Positions 39,036-50,659 of a DNA stretch of 64,000 nucleotides are shown here, piece by piece (position 1 is the first letter of the stretch; each line of letters opens with the position of its first letter). The DNA is taken from positions 41,117 through 105,116 of the forward strand of contig NW_002476483.1 in NCBI RefSeq assembly GCF_000189635.1. Reading direction: 5' to 3'. The position numbers and the translations under genes were made by a program. The notes under the pieces were generated by a model that was given only the letters and a program-made list of their open reading frames with translations, made no database searches and had not been told where the DNA came from. This stretch comes from Tetrahymena thermophila SB210 (Eukaryota; Ciliophora; Oligohymenophorea; Hymenostomatida; Tetrahymenidae).

Positions 39036-39789
39036 GATATTTTAATTTATTTATACGATAATAATTTATCAAAAAAAATATAATTTATTTCAGATAATAT
39101 TTATTTTGTTAAATTCATTCTTTCATTTATTTTTATATTGTATTTTAAAAATATTGTAATATCCTTCTTAAGTAAGTAAGTAAGTTAGTAAATCAGTTTA
39201 TAACTCATTCTTAAAAATTAAAATAATCAAATGAATCAAAATAACTTGCAATGACTTACTTACACTATTATCTCTGAATTCCCTATATTGCTCTTTTATC
39301 ATATTTAAAATCTTTTACCTTCTCTTCATCAATTTCTTAAACCTTCCTTACCTTTTTATTTTTTTATATTATTTATTTGGCCTAAAATGTCTATCTATTT
39401 GACAGGGTGAATTATTTGTTACTATTATTGATTTTTTAACCAAAGAATATTTAGTTATAATACTAATGATTTTAATAATAAAATTAATTCTATTTTAAAG
39501 ATGAGCAGTATATTTTCTTTCAAACTTTTGTAAGCAAAAAACAAAATAAAATAGATGGATAGATTTTTGTAGCCAGCATTAAGAAAAAAAATTGTAAAAT
39601 TAGTTATTTTGTAATAAATTAAAAAAAAAAAAGCAATTTATTATGTTTAAATTTAATAATTTCAATAGTACTAAAGAATAATTTAGGATTACCTCTACTT
39701 CATTCTAAATATTAAAAAAAAAAATATATATAATTATTAATATATTTAAACATTATTAATTATTTAAAAATACATATTAACTATTAAAA
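39036..39789. other. Intergenic spacer
   Basis: AT-rich spacer between two plus-strand genes with a short GTAA run at 39171-39186. No coding frame seen; it should hold the promoter of the downstream gene. Confidence 0.6.
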
Positions 39790-41431
39790 ATGATGAGTTT
39801 TTTTCAAAAAAATATAAAATTATTAACATTATGCTACATTATTATTGAGAAACTAGCTCTAGTTATTTAATTATTTTACTATTTCTCTTTCTTCAAGGTA
39901 ACTAAATTAAGCATTTCTCATTTTATTTAATGTAATATATTTAAAAAATTAGTCTGCGCAATATTGGATAATAGCAATGGTAACTGTTTTAATTATCTTC
40001 AACAGATTTGAAGCTTTGAAGAAAGACACTATTGGATTTCCTTTAATAAGGTTAATGACGTTTACTGAGGATATTCACTTTTATTGCAATAGTTTTAAGC
40101 TAAGGAGTTAAGTAAAGTACTCCCTGTTAGATGAAAGAGCAATATAATTTTACTAGTTTATTTAACAAAGTAGTGGTTGCTCCTTAATTTATACTAAATT
40201 TTTAGTATTTTTTATTACTGCAAAAATTAATAGAGAAGGCTGGCTTTTATTAATCTAAAATATATTTGATATTATTATCCTTATCTCGCTATCAGTAAAT
40301 ATTTTTGTTAATACTCTTAATAAGTACTTCGATTTCTCTAGGGTTTTTTAAGATTAGTTAGATTTGTAATTCAACAAAAAAGAATTTGGTATTTAATTCT
40401 TACTCTCTTGTCTCAATTTTGTTGTTTTTATGTAGATGATCAAGCAGAATTGTAAAATAGACTGGTTTTCTTTTTTTTACATTTTTGTCCTAATCCAAAT
40501 CATTATATCATGCAGATATCATTTAAAAGAACGTCTCAGCACATTTACTTAAAATCCACTCATCGAAAAATTTGTGTATCATTTTGATATAGATGGGTAG
40601 ATTTTTATAAATGATCATAAATCAGTTGGGTATGTTGTCTTATTAAAAACAGGCAAGCATTCATTAATATAAAAAACAGTACTACTGCTGTGCTATGCGA
40701 TAATGTTAAAAGACACTAAGAAAATTTCTTATTTATAATGGTCTATTCTTATACTTGGTGTAACTGCAGCATTGATTTCATTAATTAGAGTATTAATTTA
40801 GGAATCAAAAAAATATTAAGAGGTGTAACAATCTGAGGGTATTTTTGAAATAGATTGCTTATCTTAATTAAATGAATCAAACGAAATCTTTGAAAATTAT
40901 ATTTAATAGAAAATTAATCCACAATTCTATAAAATCTACTTTTACGTTCAACTAGAGCCACAAAATGAAAGTGAAATAATACATTGTTTGTTTAACTAAT
41001 TTAAAGGAGCCTAAATTATCTCTAAGTCATTTTCGAGATAATACATCGCAGGAAAAGAGAATTTAGTTATCATAAGAATGGACAGTATCTATAATACTTC
41101 ACAGATTTAAGAAGATATTCTTTCGCTTCAACAAAAACAATAATAATAATTAAAGAAAAAAATATCAATAGTATAAATCAATAAAACAGATCATAGCTTC
41201 ATCTAATTTGAATAACTATTTAGAAACCAAGGATAAGACAATTAAATTATTTTGTTACAAACTGAGTCGAAGTAAAGATTATTTTAAAATAATTAACAAT
41301 AAAAATACGACGAACTCATATGTAAATTATATTAAGTTTTTATGCAATCAATTGCATATTAAGAAAATATCTCCCCTCTATTAACTTACAATCCTTAATT
41401 TATATTTTTTGACCTATTTGATAATAACTGA
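39790..41431 (+). CDS. Multi-spanning membrane protein, function unknown
   Basis: Exon 1 is 39790-39897 (ATG ATG, 36 codons). A 55-bp intron with GTAACT donor and AATTAG acceptor follows. Exon 2 is 39953-41431 (TGA), giving 528 residues. About seven hydrophobic stretches fall in the first ~340 residues, for example WIIAMVTVLIIF, IFDIIILISLSVNIFV, FLLSCLNFVVFMQMI and WSILILGVTAALISLIRVL. The last ~190 residues are hydrophilic and glutamine-rich. It resembles the many unnamed ciliate membrane proteins with a hydrophilic tail; no channel or transporter signature was recognised. Confidence 0.8.
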
Positions 41432-43046
41432 AAAGCTTATTTTAATCACAAAAAGAATAATATTTACTTTTATTCTTTGAGCTTACATAATATTTAAATT
41501 TATTATTAGTTTCGAAAACAAACTGTCTTTCCTTTAAATGATTTAACTTCTATCATTATATTAATTATAAAAGAATTATTTTATTTTGTATCTTCATATA
41601 ATAACATTTGTATAAACTTTATTTTAAATAAATAAGTAAAAACTACATAAGAATGCTTATTCAATTTGAATAGTAAATGATCAAATAATTAATCAGTATT
41701 TCATTTGTTTGCTACTTTTTTTACCATCACAAAATATCTCTGTAAATTAGTGTAATACCTATTTTTTTATTTTTTGTTTACCTCTTCTTTTTTGAATATT
41801 TTTTTCCAAAAAGAAAGAAAATATTCCTGTTATAAAATAATGAATCTTAATTCTTAAAAACTCAACAAACATAACTTTGCAATTATTAATCCTACTTTCA
41901 TCCTAATTTATTTTAAAAAAAGCATATAAACTTAGCAAAATTCAAATTGGATCTTAACTCATATTCAGAAATTTTATTTTATAATATTTCTTCTAGTTAG
42001 ATTAAAGAACAAACGATAAGTAAGTTAAATATCATTAATTTGTTTAAATCAAAAAATCAACAGCATGAAAAGTGGTGTAACTTTCAATAGAAATTAATGA
42101 AGCTTTTTATACAGTTAAATAAATAGTTGATATTTTAATAAACTAATCCCCAATTAAATAGCTTAGGTTTTTTAGCTGAATTAAATAAATAACTATTAAA
42201 AAATTAGATATTTTTATAGCAAAATTAAAAGATTTTTTCTTTTCTAAAAAAGGCGGATAAGAAAATTTAATTTTAATTACAGCATATCTTTTATAGTAAT
42301 TAATTTTCTTTTATTACTTTAAAACACTTTTCATTTTAAAAATATTTATTTTAAAAGAAGAGAACATCAGTAACTAAAAGATTCACATATTTTTTAATAT
42401 TTTTACATTTTTTTGATTAGCTTTTCATTTTTTGTTATTATTTATTTTTAAGCCTTTTTTAAAATCCTCTGAAATTTATAACGAAGATATTTTACTTAAA
42501 GCATATAAAATAAAATTTTATATTTGAAATAAATTATATTGATAATTACAAATATAAAAAATTTTACTAAATAAGATAAATTAAACTAAATAAATAATAA
42601 GTATTAAAATTATCTTAACCAATTTTTATTAGTAAAGTAACAAAAAATGATTGAAGCATCCTCTAATACAAAAAATATTTGAAATGCTTAGGGTTAATGG
42701 AAAAGGAAATATACTATATAATAATTCTTAAAATTTTATAAACAAACAAATAAACATAAAATATCTAATGAGCAATCAAGAAGCTTATTAATAATTCTAA
42801 TTATTTGTATTTGAAATAATAGATAAAATGATAATATTTCAACCATCTATTTTTAATTGAGCTAATAATGTCTCAATACTTTTTTTGAGTTCCTTGTCTA
42901 AAATTTAATTTTGTTAATTTCAATATATCGATATTTCATCTATCATATTTATTTAGATAACAAATAAATAATAAAAAATGATAGTATGTTTAATACAAAA
43001 TATATCTTCGCTCAAATTTAAATTGACTAACATTGTGATTGATTTT
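41432..43046. other. Intergenic before the 5S cluster
   Basis: AT-rich, no open frame of note. The last ~40 bp before 43047 lack the upstream element shared by the other 5S copies. Confidence 0.6.
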
Positions 43047-43166
43047 GTTGTCGGCCATACTAAGGTGAAAACACCGGATCCCATTCGAACTCCGAAGTTA
43101 AGCGCCTTAAGGCTGGGTTAGTACTAAGGTGGGGGACCGCTTGGGAAGTCCCAGTGTCGACAACCT
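43047..43166 (+). rRNA. 5S ribosomal RNA, copy 1
   Basis: 120 nt, identical to the other three copies except in the terminal helix. It starts GTTGTCG and ends CGACAACC, where the others have GCTGTCG and CGACAGCC. The two changes pair with each other (T-A for C-G), so the helix is kept. The internal promoter region is intact and a T run follows at 43166, a Pol III terminator. It lacks the shared upstream TATA-like element, so its expression may differ. Confidence 0.97.
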
Positions 43167-43309
43167 TTTTTTAATTAAAAGTAAAAAGTTTATTTTTTTT
43201 AAAAGATGAAAAAAGTAAATGTAAAAGAAAATATTATAAAATATTATTGAAAAATAGAATATTTTTGGAAAAATAATTATAAAATTAGCTCATCTAATTT
43301 CAATTAAAA

Positions 43310-43347
43310 ACTTCATATATAAGAGCGCATTTAGAAGTATATATTTT
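43310..43347 (+). promoter_or_regulatory. Upstream element of 5S copy 2
   Basis: TTCATATATAAGAGCGCATT lies ~15-37 bp before the gene; its TATATA is at about -30. The same block precedes copies 3 and 4 but not copy 1. Likely an external Pol III promoter element. Confidence 0.65.
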
Positions 43348-43467
43348 GCTGTCGGCCATACTAAGGTGAAAACACCGGATCCCATTCGAACTCCGAAGTT
43401 AAGCGCCTTAAGGCTGGGTTAGTACTAAGGTGGGGGACCGCTTGGGAAGTCCCAGTGTCGACAGCCT
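43348..43467 (+). rRNA. 5S ribosomal RNA, copy 2
   Basis: 120 nt; terminal helix GCTGTCG/CGACAGC, then a T run as terminator. Starts 301 bp after copy 1. Identical to copies 3 and 4. Confidence 0.97.
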
Positions 43468-43583
43468 TTTTTTTATTTTTAAATTAAAAATATAAATAAA
43501 TAAGATAATATTATAAAAATACTATGTCAATTATTTTTGTAAAAAATAAAAAAAATTGAAAATATTTTAAATCCTAAAAAATA

Positions 43584-43620
43584 ATTCATATATAAGAGCG
43601 CATTTTGAAGTATAAATTTT
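43584..43620 (+). promoter_or_regulatory. Upstream element of 5S copy 3
   Basis: Same TTCATATATAAGAGCGCATT block immediately upstream of the gene, TATA at about -30. Confidence 0.65.
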
Positions 43621-43740
43621 GCTGTCGGCCATACTAAGGTGAAAACACCGGATCCCATTCGAACTCCGAAGTTAAGCGCCTTAAGGCTGGGTTAGTACTA
43701 AGGTGGGGGACCGCTTGGGAAGTCCCAGTGTCGACAGCCT
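43621..43740 (+). rRNA. 5S ribosomal RNA, copy 3
   Basis: 120 nt, identical to copies 2 and 4, followed by a T run. The spacer before it shares aaaatattttaaatcctaaa with the spacer before copy 4, so this unit and the next came from a recent tandem duplication. Confidence 0.97.
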
Positions 43741-43869
43741 TTTTATTTTTTTTGTCAAGTAAAGATTAAAAATCAAAACTTAATTGATGGATGAAAGTGA
43801 ATTATTTATTTTTTAATTATTTTTATTATAAACAAAAAATAAAAATATTTTAAATCCTAAAAATAAATA

Positions 43870-43906
43870 ATTCATATATAAGAGCGCATTTAGAAGTATA
43901 AATTTT
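43870..43906 (+). promoter_or_regulatory. Upstream element of 5S copy 4
   Basis: Same TTCATATATAAGAGCGCATT block, TATA at about -30. Confidence 0.65.
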
Positions 43907-44026
43907 GCTGTCGGCCATACTAAGGTGAAAACACCGGATCCCATTCGAACTCCGAAGTTAAGCGCCTTAAGGCTGGGTTAGTACTAAGGTGGGGGACCGC
44001 TTGGGAAGTCCCAGTGTCGACAGCCT
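43907..44026 (+). rRNA. 5S ribosomal RNA, copy 4
   Basis: 120 nt, identical to copies 2 and 3, starting 286 bp after copy 3, followed by a T run. Confidence 0.97.
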
Positions 44027-45986
44027 TTTTGTTTTTTTAATAAATAATACCTAGTTGAATAAATGAATAAATTGACTGACTATTTAAATAGTAGAATATA
44101 TTAAAAATTCCTATTATTAAATTTATATAAAACAAATAGATTTATTATAATAATTGAAAAAGCATCTAACTTAGTGGATTACTAATAAGCAAGCAAGCAA
44201 GCAAATAAACAAACAAATTTGATTGAATTTAAACTTTCTTTATTATTCTAAATAGCTTTTCCAATTTATTTTTGATAGAATTTATATATGAAAATAAAAT
44301 GTAAATTTGATGACTTTAAAGGATTTGAAAACAATAATTAATTTAAAAATAATTATTTTTTATATTCTAAATGGCGACTATGAAAAAAGCAAAGCATAAA
44401 TAAAAAGTACTTATTATATTACTAATTGACTATCAAAATAATGCTTTGACTATAATAATAATAATTAAATAGAAAATCTAAATTATTAAAAATTTAATAA
44501 CTTTTTTGATATATAAATAGAATTATTTACATTCTATAATTTTTTTTGTTATTAAGATTTAAATTACGCAATCAAAGAAGAGTTTGAGACAAAATATTTA
44601 AAATTTATTTTGTTTATCTAATCTTAAATCTTTCTACAATATATTTATTTTTTATCAAAACGTAATCATAATATGTAAAGTATTTAAGATAGAGATAACC
44701 AAAAAACTTTAGATTACACCGAGTTAGCTACCTAATTTTATGTACTTTACTAATGAATAAAAAATAAATATTTGCTCTATTAAATTATTAGTATTTGTTA
44801 CTAAAACTCACTTTCCTTTTCTGTCAAAGTAGAATCTACTAACTTACTAATAAACAAATACTAATTTATTATTTAGAAAGCAAACAATTTTTAAAAATAC
44901 TGATAATTTATTCGCTAGAAGCCAATTACATCAAAAATAATTAATTAGAAACCTTATTATATATATATTTTTATATTATTATATCAGGTAAAAGAGATTC
45001 GCTAAACTGAAAACTGTGACTGAATCAAATTTTTATAAAAGACAAAAAAAATTCAGGTAGCAAGAATTTATTTATGTTAAAAAATTGTTATAGATGGCGA
45101 GTATTTAAATTTTTTAAGGAGTAGGTTAAGAGTAATTAATTAATTTTATCTATAAATAAATGATTCAAGTAAGACATCGTCTACATCATCACTTATGTTA
45201 ATATGCAATTTATTTAAGTTGTAGCTGAATAGTGATTAAATTAATTACCTCTTTTATTTTTATTTCATAATTAGTTGAGAGATTTAAATTAATCAAAAAC
45301 GAATTTTTATTTAAAAATATGTAGTAAGTAAATTAAAAATATTATCATTTAATTCCAATATGAAACAAACAGACTTATTTTGATTTTAAAATTCAAATGT
45401 ATTTTCATAGATATTTTTTGAAATAAATATTTGGTTTTCAGTGCTGCCAACAAAAAAATATTTAAAAAAAAAATATTTATCTACATTAATTTAGTAGAAG
45501 GAAGAGACATTTTAAATCAAAGTTTTATAATTTTTCTCTATATCTTTTACAATTGTTTTCAAAGTAAAAAAAGTGGAAAAAAATATGCTAGATAACTTAA
45601 ATTTTGTTAATTTCAGACTAGTGGAAATTTCATAAGCGAGGGAAAATAGAAGAAATTCATGACGTTAACTAATTATAAGATTTACTGATTAAAAGAATGC
45701 TTTGTATGTGATATAGATAAAAAACACCAAACATAGATTGATTAATCATTAGATTTTGATGATTTTTTGAAATTTAATTTTAATTTGTGTAAAGAAAATA
45801 AACAAACTGAGATAAGTGTTTAATAATTAGGATTATGAATTAAATATTCCTTATGTCAATCTTGATTCCATTAATTGGATTCAAAAATCCTTAAAACGTC
45901 TTCAATACTTTCTATAAATCTCTTTTTTTTATATAATAAAGACATTATTGCCCTAGTTTTTGTTTATTTATTAATATTTGGACATA
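44027..45986. other. Intergenic after the 5S cluster
   Basis: AT-rich with an (AAGC)n/(AAAC)n tract at 44188-44216. No RNA gene or convincing exon recognised on either strand. Confidence 0.55.
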
Positions 45987-46547
45987 ATGGTTGCGATAGG
46001 CTATTTTTTTTTTGCCATAGTAATAATTTTTATTTTTGCAAAATAAATAGAATTAATACTTAAAATATTACTAAAATGGTATAAAATGAAGGAGAATTTT
46101 GCGGAAAATATTTAAAAATAAAGGAATTATTTTAATTTCACTAAAGATAATCTTAATAAAATAAAATATGTAGATATTATTCTTACAAAAGTATTTTTAT
46201 TTAAGCTTATTAGAGTATGTATGTATCATTATTAAAATTTTATGATTTTATATTCAAATATAGTTTATTTCATGATAAAAGGTTTATGTTTTGGTTTTAT
46301 TAGCAATTTCTTTATTGCTGAGCAAAAAAGCGATTGCCTGATAATTGTTTCTTTGTTTGTAAGTCTGTTTGCTTGTTTGTTTGTATTTTTGGAATAGTGT
46401 TTTAATACTTTTATATTTTTTTGCTTTTTGTTTGCTTTATTAATTAGCTTGACGAAATATTCGGTTTGCTTGGTTAATAGATAGATCTGTTAAGAAATAA
46501 AGTAAACAGAAATTTATTTGCTGGTTTAATTAGAAGAACTTTTTTGA
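45987..46547 (+). CDS. Weak candidate: hydrophobic open frame
   Basis: The frame is free of TGA from 45771 to the TGA at 46545-46547 (258 codons), about four times the expected run at this base composition. The first in-frame ATG that precedes most of the hydrophobic part is at 45987, giving 186 residues with stretches such as MVAIGYFFFAIVIIFIFAK and LIIVSLFVSLFACLFVFLE. The DNA is T-rich with TTTG repeats, which alone would produce Phe/Leu/Val, so this may not be a gene. An AG at 45833 could splice in an upstream exon. Confidence 0.2.
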
Positions 46548-46926
46548 GAATAGTCTATTTCTTTCTTAGCGAAATATGCAAGAACGTGCATATACTCAAA
46601 AGAAAAATTAAAGAAGAACTTGCTTATTTATGTTATTAAGCTTAAAGAGAATAGACAAAAGAGTGGAGACTGCTATATAAACAAGAAGAGCTCAAAATTA
46701 TAAAAGTATAATAATTATAGTTATTTATTTATAAATTATGTTGTTTGTTTATTGCCCTACTGAGCATGTTTGTAATGTTTGTTTGTGTTTGGTTGTTAGT
46801 TGATTTAAAATATTTATTTTTTTGTTTTTGTTTTGATTAATTGTATTTAATGGTTATGTTATTTTGTTTTTTTAATAAGAAAGTGAAAGAAATAAGGCTT
46901 ATATTGGTGATAGTCTATTTGCTCTC
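46548..46926. other. Intergenic, T/G-rich
   Basis: Holds TTTG-rich tracts (46740-46860) just downstream of the minus-strand gene that ends at 46927. Probably its 3' flank; no coding frame. Confidence 0.5.
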
Positions 46927-47424
46927 TCATTCTTACTTGCTAGAGTCGGCAAAGAAGCCCAAGAGTTGGTATTGACCATCGTAGAAGAGACATCTAGCAA
47001 TGATTTTGTTAAGGTTGGGAGAAACAACATCGAATTCATCTTTCTTGTTTGAGATTTTAACTTGTTGAACACCTCCATTTCCATGGACATAAATGAGTTC
47101 TTCTTCAGGCTCGAAGCAGACAATACGATAGTCCTTGATTTAGGCATTCTTTATAATACGAAGATTTCTGTTAGGAGAGAATTTGTATTAGACAAAGACA
47201 CTATTCTTCATTAAGTTTCTGCCTTGAATATTCATTTCATTCTTTTGAGAGCGAGACTTAGTAGTTCTACGGACACTGTCAACTTAAATAACTTCGCTAT
47301 CACTCAAAATAATGAAATCTCCATATTGTATTTAAGAAGCAACTATTTCCTTACAGTTATTGTTGGAGCTGGTGTCGATGATGTATTAATCTCCTTCTTC
47401 TTCAAAAGAAAATGATGAGTCCAT
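46927..47424 (-). CDS. Small acidic protein, function unknown
   Basis: Single exon from ATG 47422-47424 to TGA 46927-46929, 165 residues. Its codon use is less AT-rich than its surroundings, with AAG, CTC and ATC codons, which in Tetrahymena goes with strong expression. The N-terminus is acidic and serine-rich (DSSFSFEEEGDQY). The rest alternates beta-prone stretches such as YGDFIILSDSEVIQVDSVRR and DYRIVCFEPEEELIYVHG, ending FDVVSPNLNKIIARCLFYDG and QYQLLGFFADSSKQE. It looks like a compact globular beta protein. No family recognised. Confidence 0.8.
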
Positions 47425-50188
47425 TTTTATTTTGTGTTTAGTTTAGTAGTTTGATTAGATTTTTTTTTTTGTTGTTGTTGGATATTTTGAATTAATTTTT
47501 AATTATTAAAATTGTTATTAAGTAGAAGAGTAACTCTGACTTATTAAAAATAAACTAAAATAGGTTTTCTTTATATTAAATTTTTTCAGGCTGTGGTTAA
47601 GGGAAGTATTTCTTTAGTATTCTTTATGCTTAACTTGTTATTTGTTTATGCAAATATCAATGTTCTTTTGTATTAGATGATATGTGTTTAAGTGGTAGAG
47701 TTTTTAATGTTTGAGTGAGTAGACCTCTTTCCTTCAATGATTGATAGATTGTTTATATGTTTAGTAGAATTAAATATTTGCTTAAGCTTTTTAAATCTTG
47801 ATTGATTGCTAGCAGGTTGATTGACTCTATTAGTTTTTGATGGAAGTAGATTTTTGGTTTTTTTTTAGGCTTTTTTAATTTATTGATTTTTTTTATAATA
47901 TTTAATTATAGATTCAATAGAAATTAAAAGCTGATCTAGTATTTAAATTTGCTTACTGACGGACTTGCTTTTTAAAAATTATGTAAGCCAAAGGAAAACC
48001 TATATATTAATAATCCATTTTTCATAGGAAATTTCGTAAGTACTCAAGAGTAGTGATTGATATGTCAATAAAAATAGAAAAACACATAACTGAATCATCA
48101 AAAATCTGTTTCAACATTGCTTTCATTTGTGCAGAGAGAAAATAGATAAGATAAGACCCCCTTTTTTTACAAATAAATTTGCTGCTTGCTTTCATTCATT
48201 CATGCCTTTCTGATGGAAATTTAAAAGGATTATTAATTAATGCGGCTAATTAGATAAACTGCTAGGCTGCCAGTTAGTAATAAGAAATAAACAGGAGTCG
48301 CTGAGAAATAAATTATATTCTTTTACTATCTTAATTATGCATCTATGCAAAAAAACCTATTTTTTGAATCTATTATTAAATGAGTCAGACTATACCCATT
48401 AATTTGTAAAGAATAAAGTGAAGAAAATCAATATACTTCATTGACTGACGTAATATTTCAAACTTAATTAGCAAACATTTCGAAAGAAAATGAATAAATT
48501 AGTGCTTTTTTTTGCCTAATTTCATTTCAAATTAGCATTTTTTTAATGGTGGACGAAAATTATGCTCAATGAGCATCTCACACATGCTAATATTATTCTT
48601 TATTCCCTTTTATTTACTGTTCTTTTATTTTTATTTATCTATGCTCTTAAATGGTGGGGGGTAGGTGCACATATATATATATATGCAAGTGGTGGGTAAA
48701 TGAATGAATGATTGAATGAAAAAGCTTCTTCTATTTTAAATTTAGGTAACTTTTTTATTTAATTTTTCTTCCTTCTTATTTTCTAATTTTTTTCCTTTTC
48801 TATTCACATTTATTTGCTTTACTCCAATTCTAATGACGTCAGATTAATCCTATTTTCTTAAATGCTTGATTGCTATGCTAAATGTCTTCCATTGTTTATA
48901 ACTAAACGCTACTGCTAAATCTACTTTCCATATTGCTTTAATTGCTATTTTATTTTGCCTCTTAATTTCATAAAAATACTAATTCAAATTTCCTTATTTT
49001 TCAATGAAAAATTCATAAATTTGTTAATTGTAGCTTTATCTTACATGAGAAGAAGAAGCAAAGAAACAAACTAAACAACTGTTCACTCAATTCTTGTCAA
49101 CTAAATAAATTACTTACTAACCTTTACAGATAATCTCTAAATTTAGAAGGAAAAAAAACAAATCAACAACCAAGCATTTGCTCTCCTTATTATTTATTTC
49201 TTGTTTATTATAATTCTAAATTCTGTGTTAATAAATTACAAGCTAGCTGAATTAATTCATTAATAATTTAAATATCTCTAAAAATTCCATCCGCTTTTTT
49301 CTCATTGTCAGTCGTTCTATTAAGAAGAATTAAGAAAAACTGAAGTTAGTTGCAAGGAAAATAAATGAAGACAGAGGCTTTTAAAGATTATCTGAAAAAT
49401 AAAATTTGAATTTCGCGCTAACAAAATTAAGTTCAAATTAATCTAAGGGCTCCTAGATATGATATCATACCTTCCAATTTAATAATAGCTTTTGATGTTT
49501 ATAATTAATTTAAAGTTAAGTTTGTTAAGGTTAGGCTTAATCTCATCGATCAATCTTCTGCACATTTAATTTTGATTTCAAAAAGGGGTCCTTTTCTTAC
49601 AAACAATTTTATTAAGACAGCCAGCTAACCAATCAAAATATTCAAATTTAATTAATTCAAACAGGCAGCATTTAGTTTTCGAAATTAATTAATCAATCTA
49701 TTCTTATTTAATCAAATCAAATTTCTCATCAGTCAATAAATAAATCAATAAATTAATCATTCGTTCAATCTCTCCATCTTTTAATCAATTAATTCCATAA
49801 TTGGTATTTAACAATAAATCCTTCAATAAATTTTATTAATTTCAAATTCATGATGATATTTTTAAGAATTTATATTTTTGCTAGAATCTAAAGCAATTTT
49901 TATTTCATTTTTTCTCAATTTTGTAAATATTTTCGATCAATTTCTTTTCCTCCTAAAAATTGTTTGAATTTTCAATCAAATGCATCACTTAAAAAAAAAT
50001 CATTTAAATTAATAATGCAGATTGATTTTTAAGGCAAATAAAATCTAAATTAGATAGTATTTTCTGTAAAATTGTCATATTATCTATTTGTTTACAAATT
50101 ATTCAAAACTTTGTCATCCTAAAATTGTTTGCTTATGACCCAAACAATTGCATCAAATACCAAGTCAATTGTAACAGCCAACCAACTA
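47425..50188. other. Large intergenic region
   Basis: The first ~500 bp are T/G-rich and probably the promoter and leader of the minus-strand gene. The rest is AT-rich with short C- or G-runs standing out (48148-48157, 48655-48664, 49583-49592) and an (AT)n tract at about 48671-48682. No exon recognised. Confidence 0.5.
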
Positions 50189-50587
50189 TCAGAGAACAAA
50201 CTTAATTCTCTCAACTAACTAATAATTTATTGTTAAGTTATAGTGGGGGCCAATAATGAAGCAATTTAACATTCTAGTGTAAAGACATAGGCTGCTTCCT
50301 CTATAATTAATAATACAGTAAGTAAATTTTATATTTTATTCAGACATTAACTTAACCTAAGCAAAGGAGGGGGTTTATTTGATTTCAAAGGAAATATTTA
50401 TTTTTCCTCTTTTAATTTCACAATAATATCTCTTAAAGCTTTTTGGCAATACACACTCTGTATCTTCAAGAACTTTTTTCATTTTTAGATTATATTATAT
50501 GAATTTATAGAGCTATTTGAGAGTTTCATTAGCAAATAACTATATTTGTAGGCTATCTTATTCTAGAGTTTCATTAATATCCTTCAT
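50189..50587 (-). pseudogene. Possible gene relic or small gene
   Basis: From ATG 50585-50587 to TGA 50189-50191 there are 132 codons. The first ~75 residues look like real protein (KDINETLEQDSLQIQLF, MKKVLEDTECVLPKSFKRY). The same frame upstream, about 50650-50600, also reads coding-like (LDLNFQAIYNTLLNATIKS) but ends at a TGA just before this ATG, which suggests a decayed exon. The part after ~50390 looks noncoding. No family recognised. Confidence 0.3.
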
Positions 50588-50659
50588 TTGTATTCAACTT
50601 TTAATAGTTGCATTCAAGAGAGTATTATAGATAGCTTGAAAATTAAGATCCAATACTGA

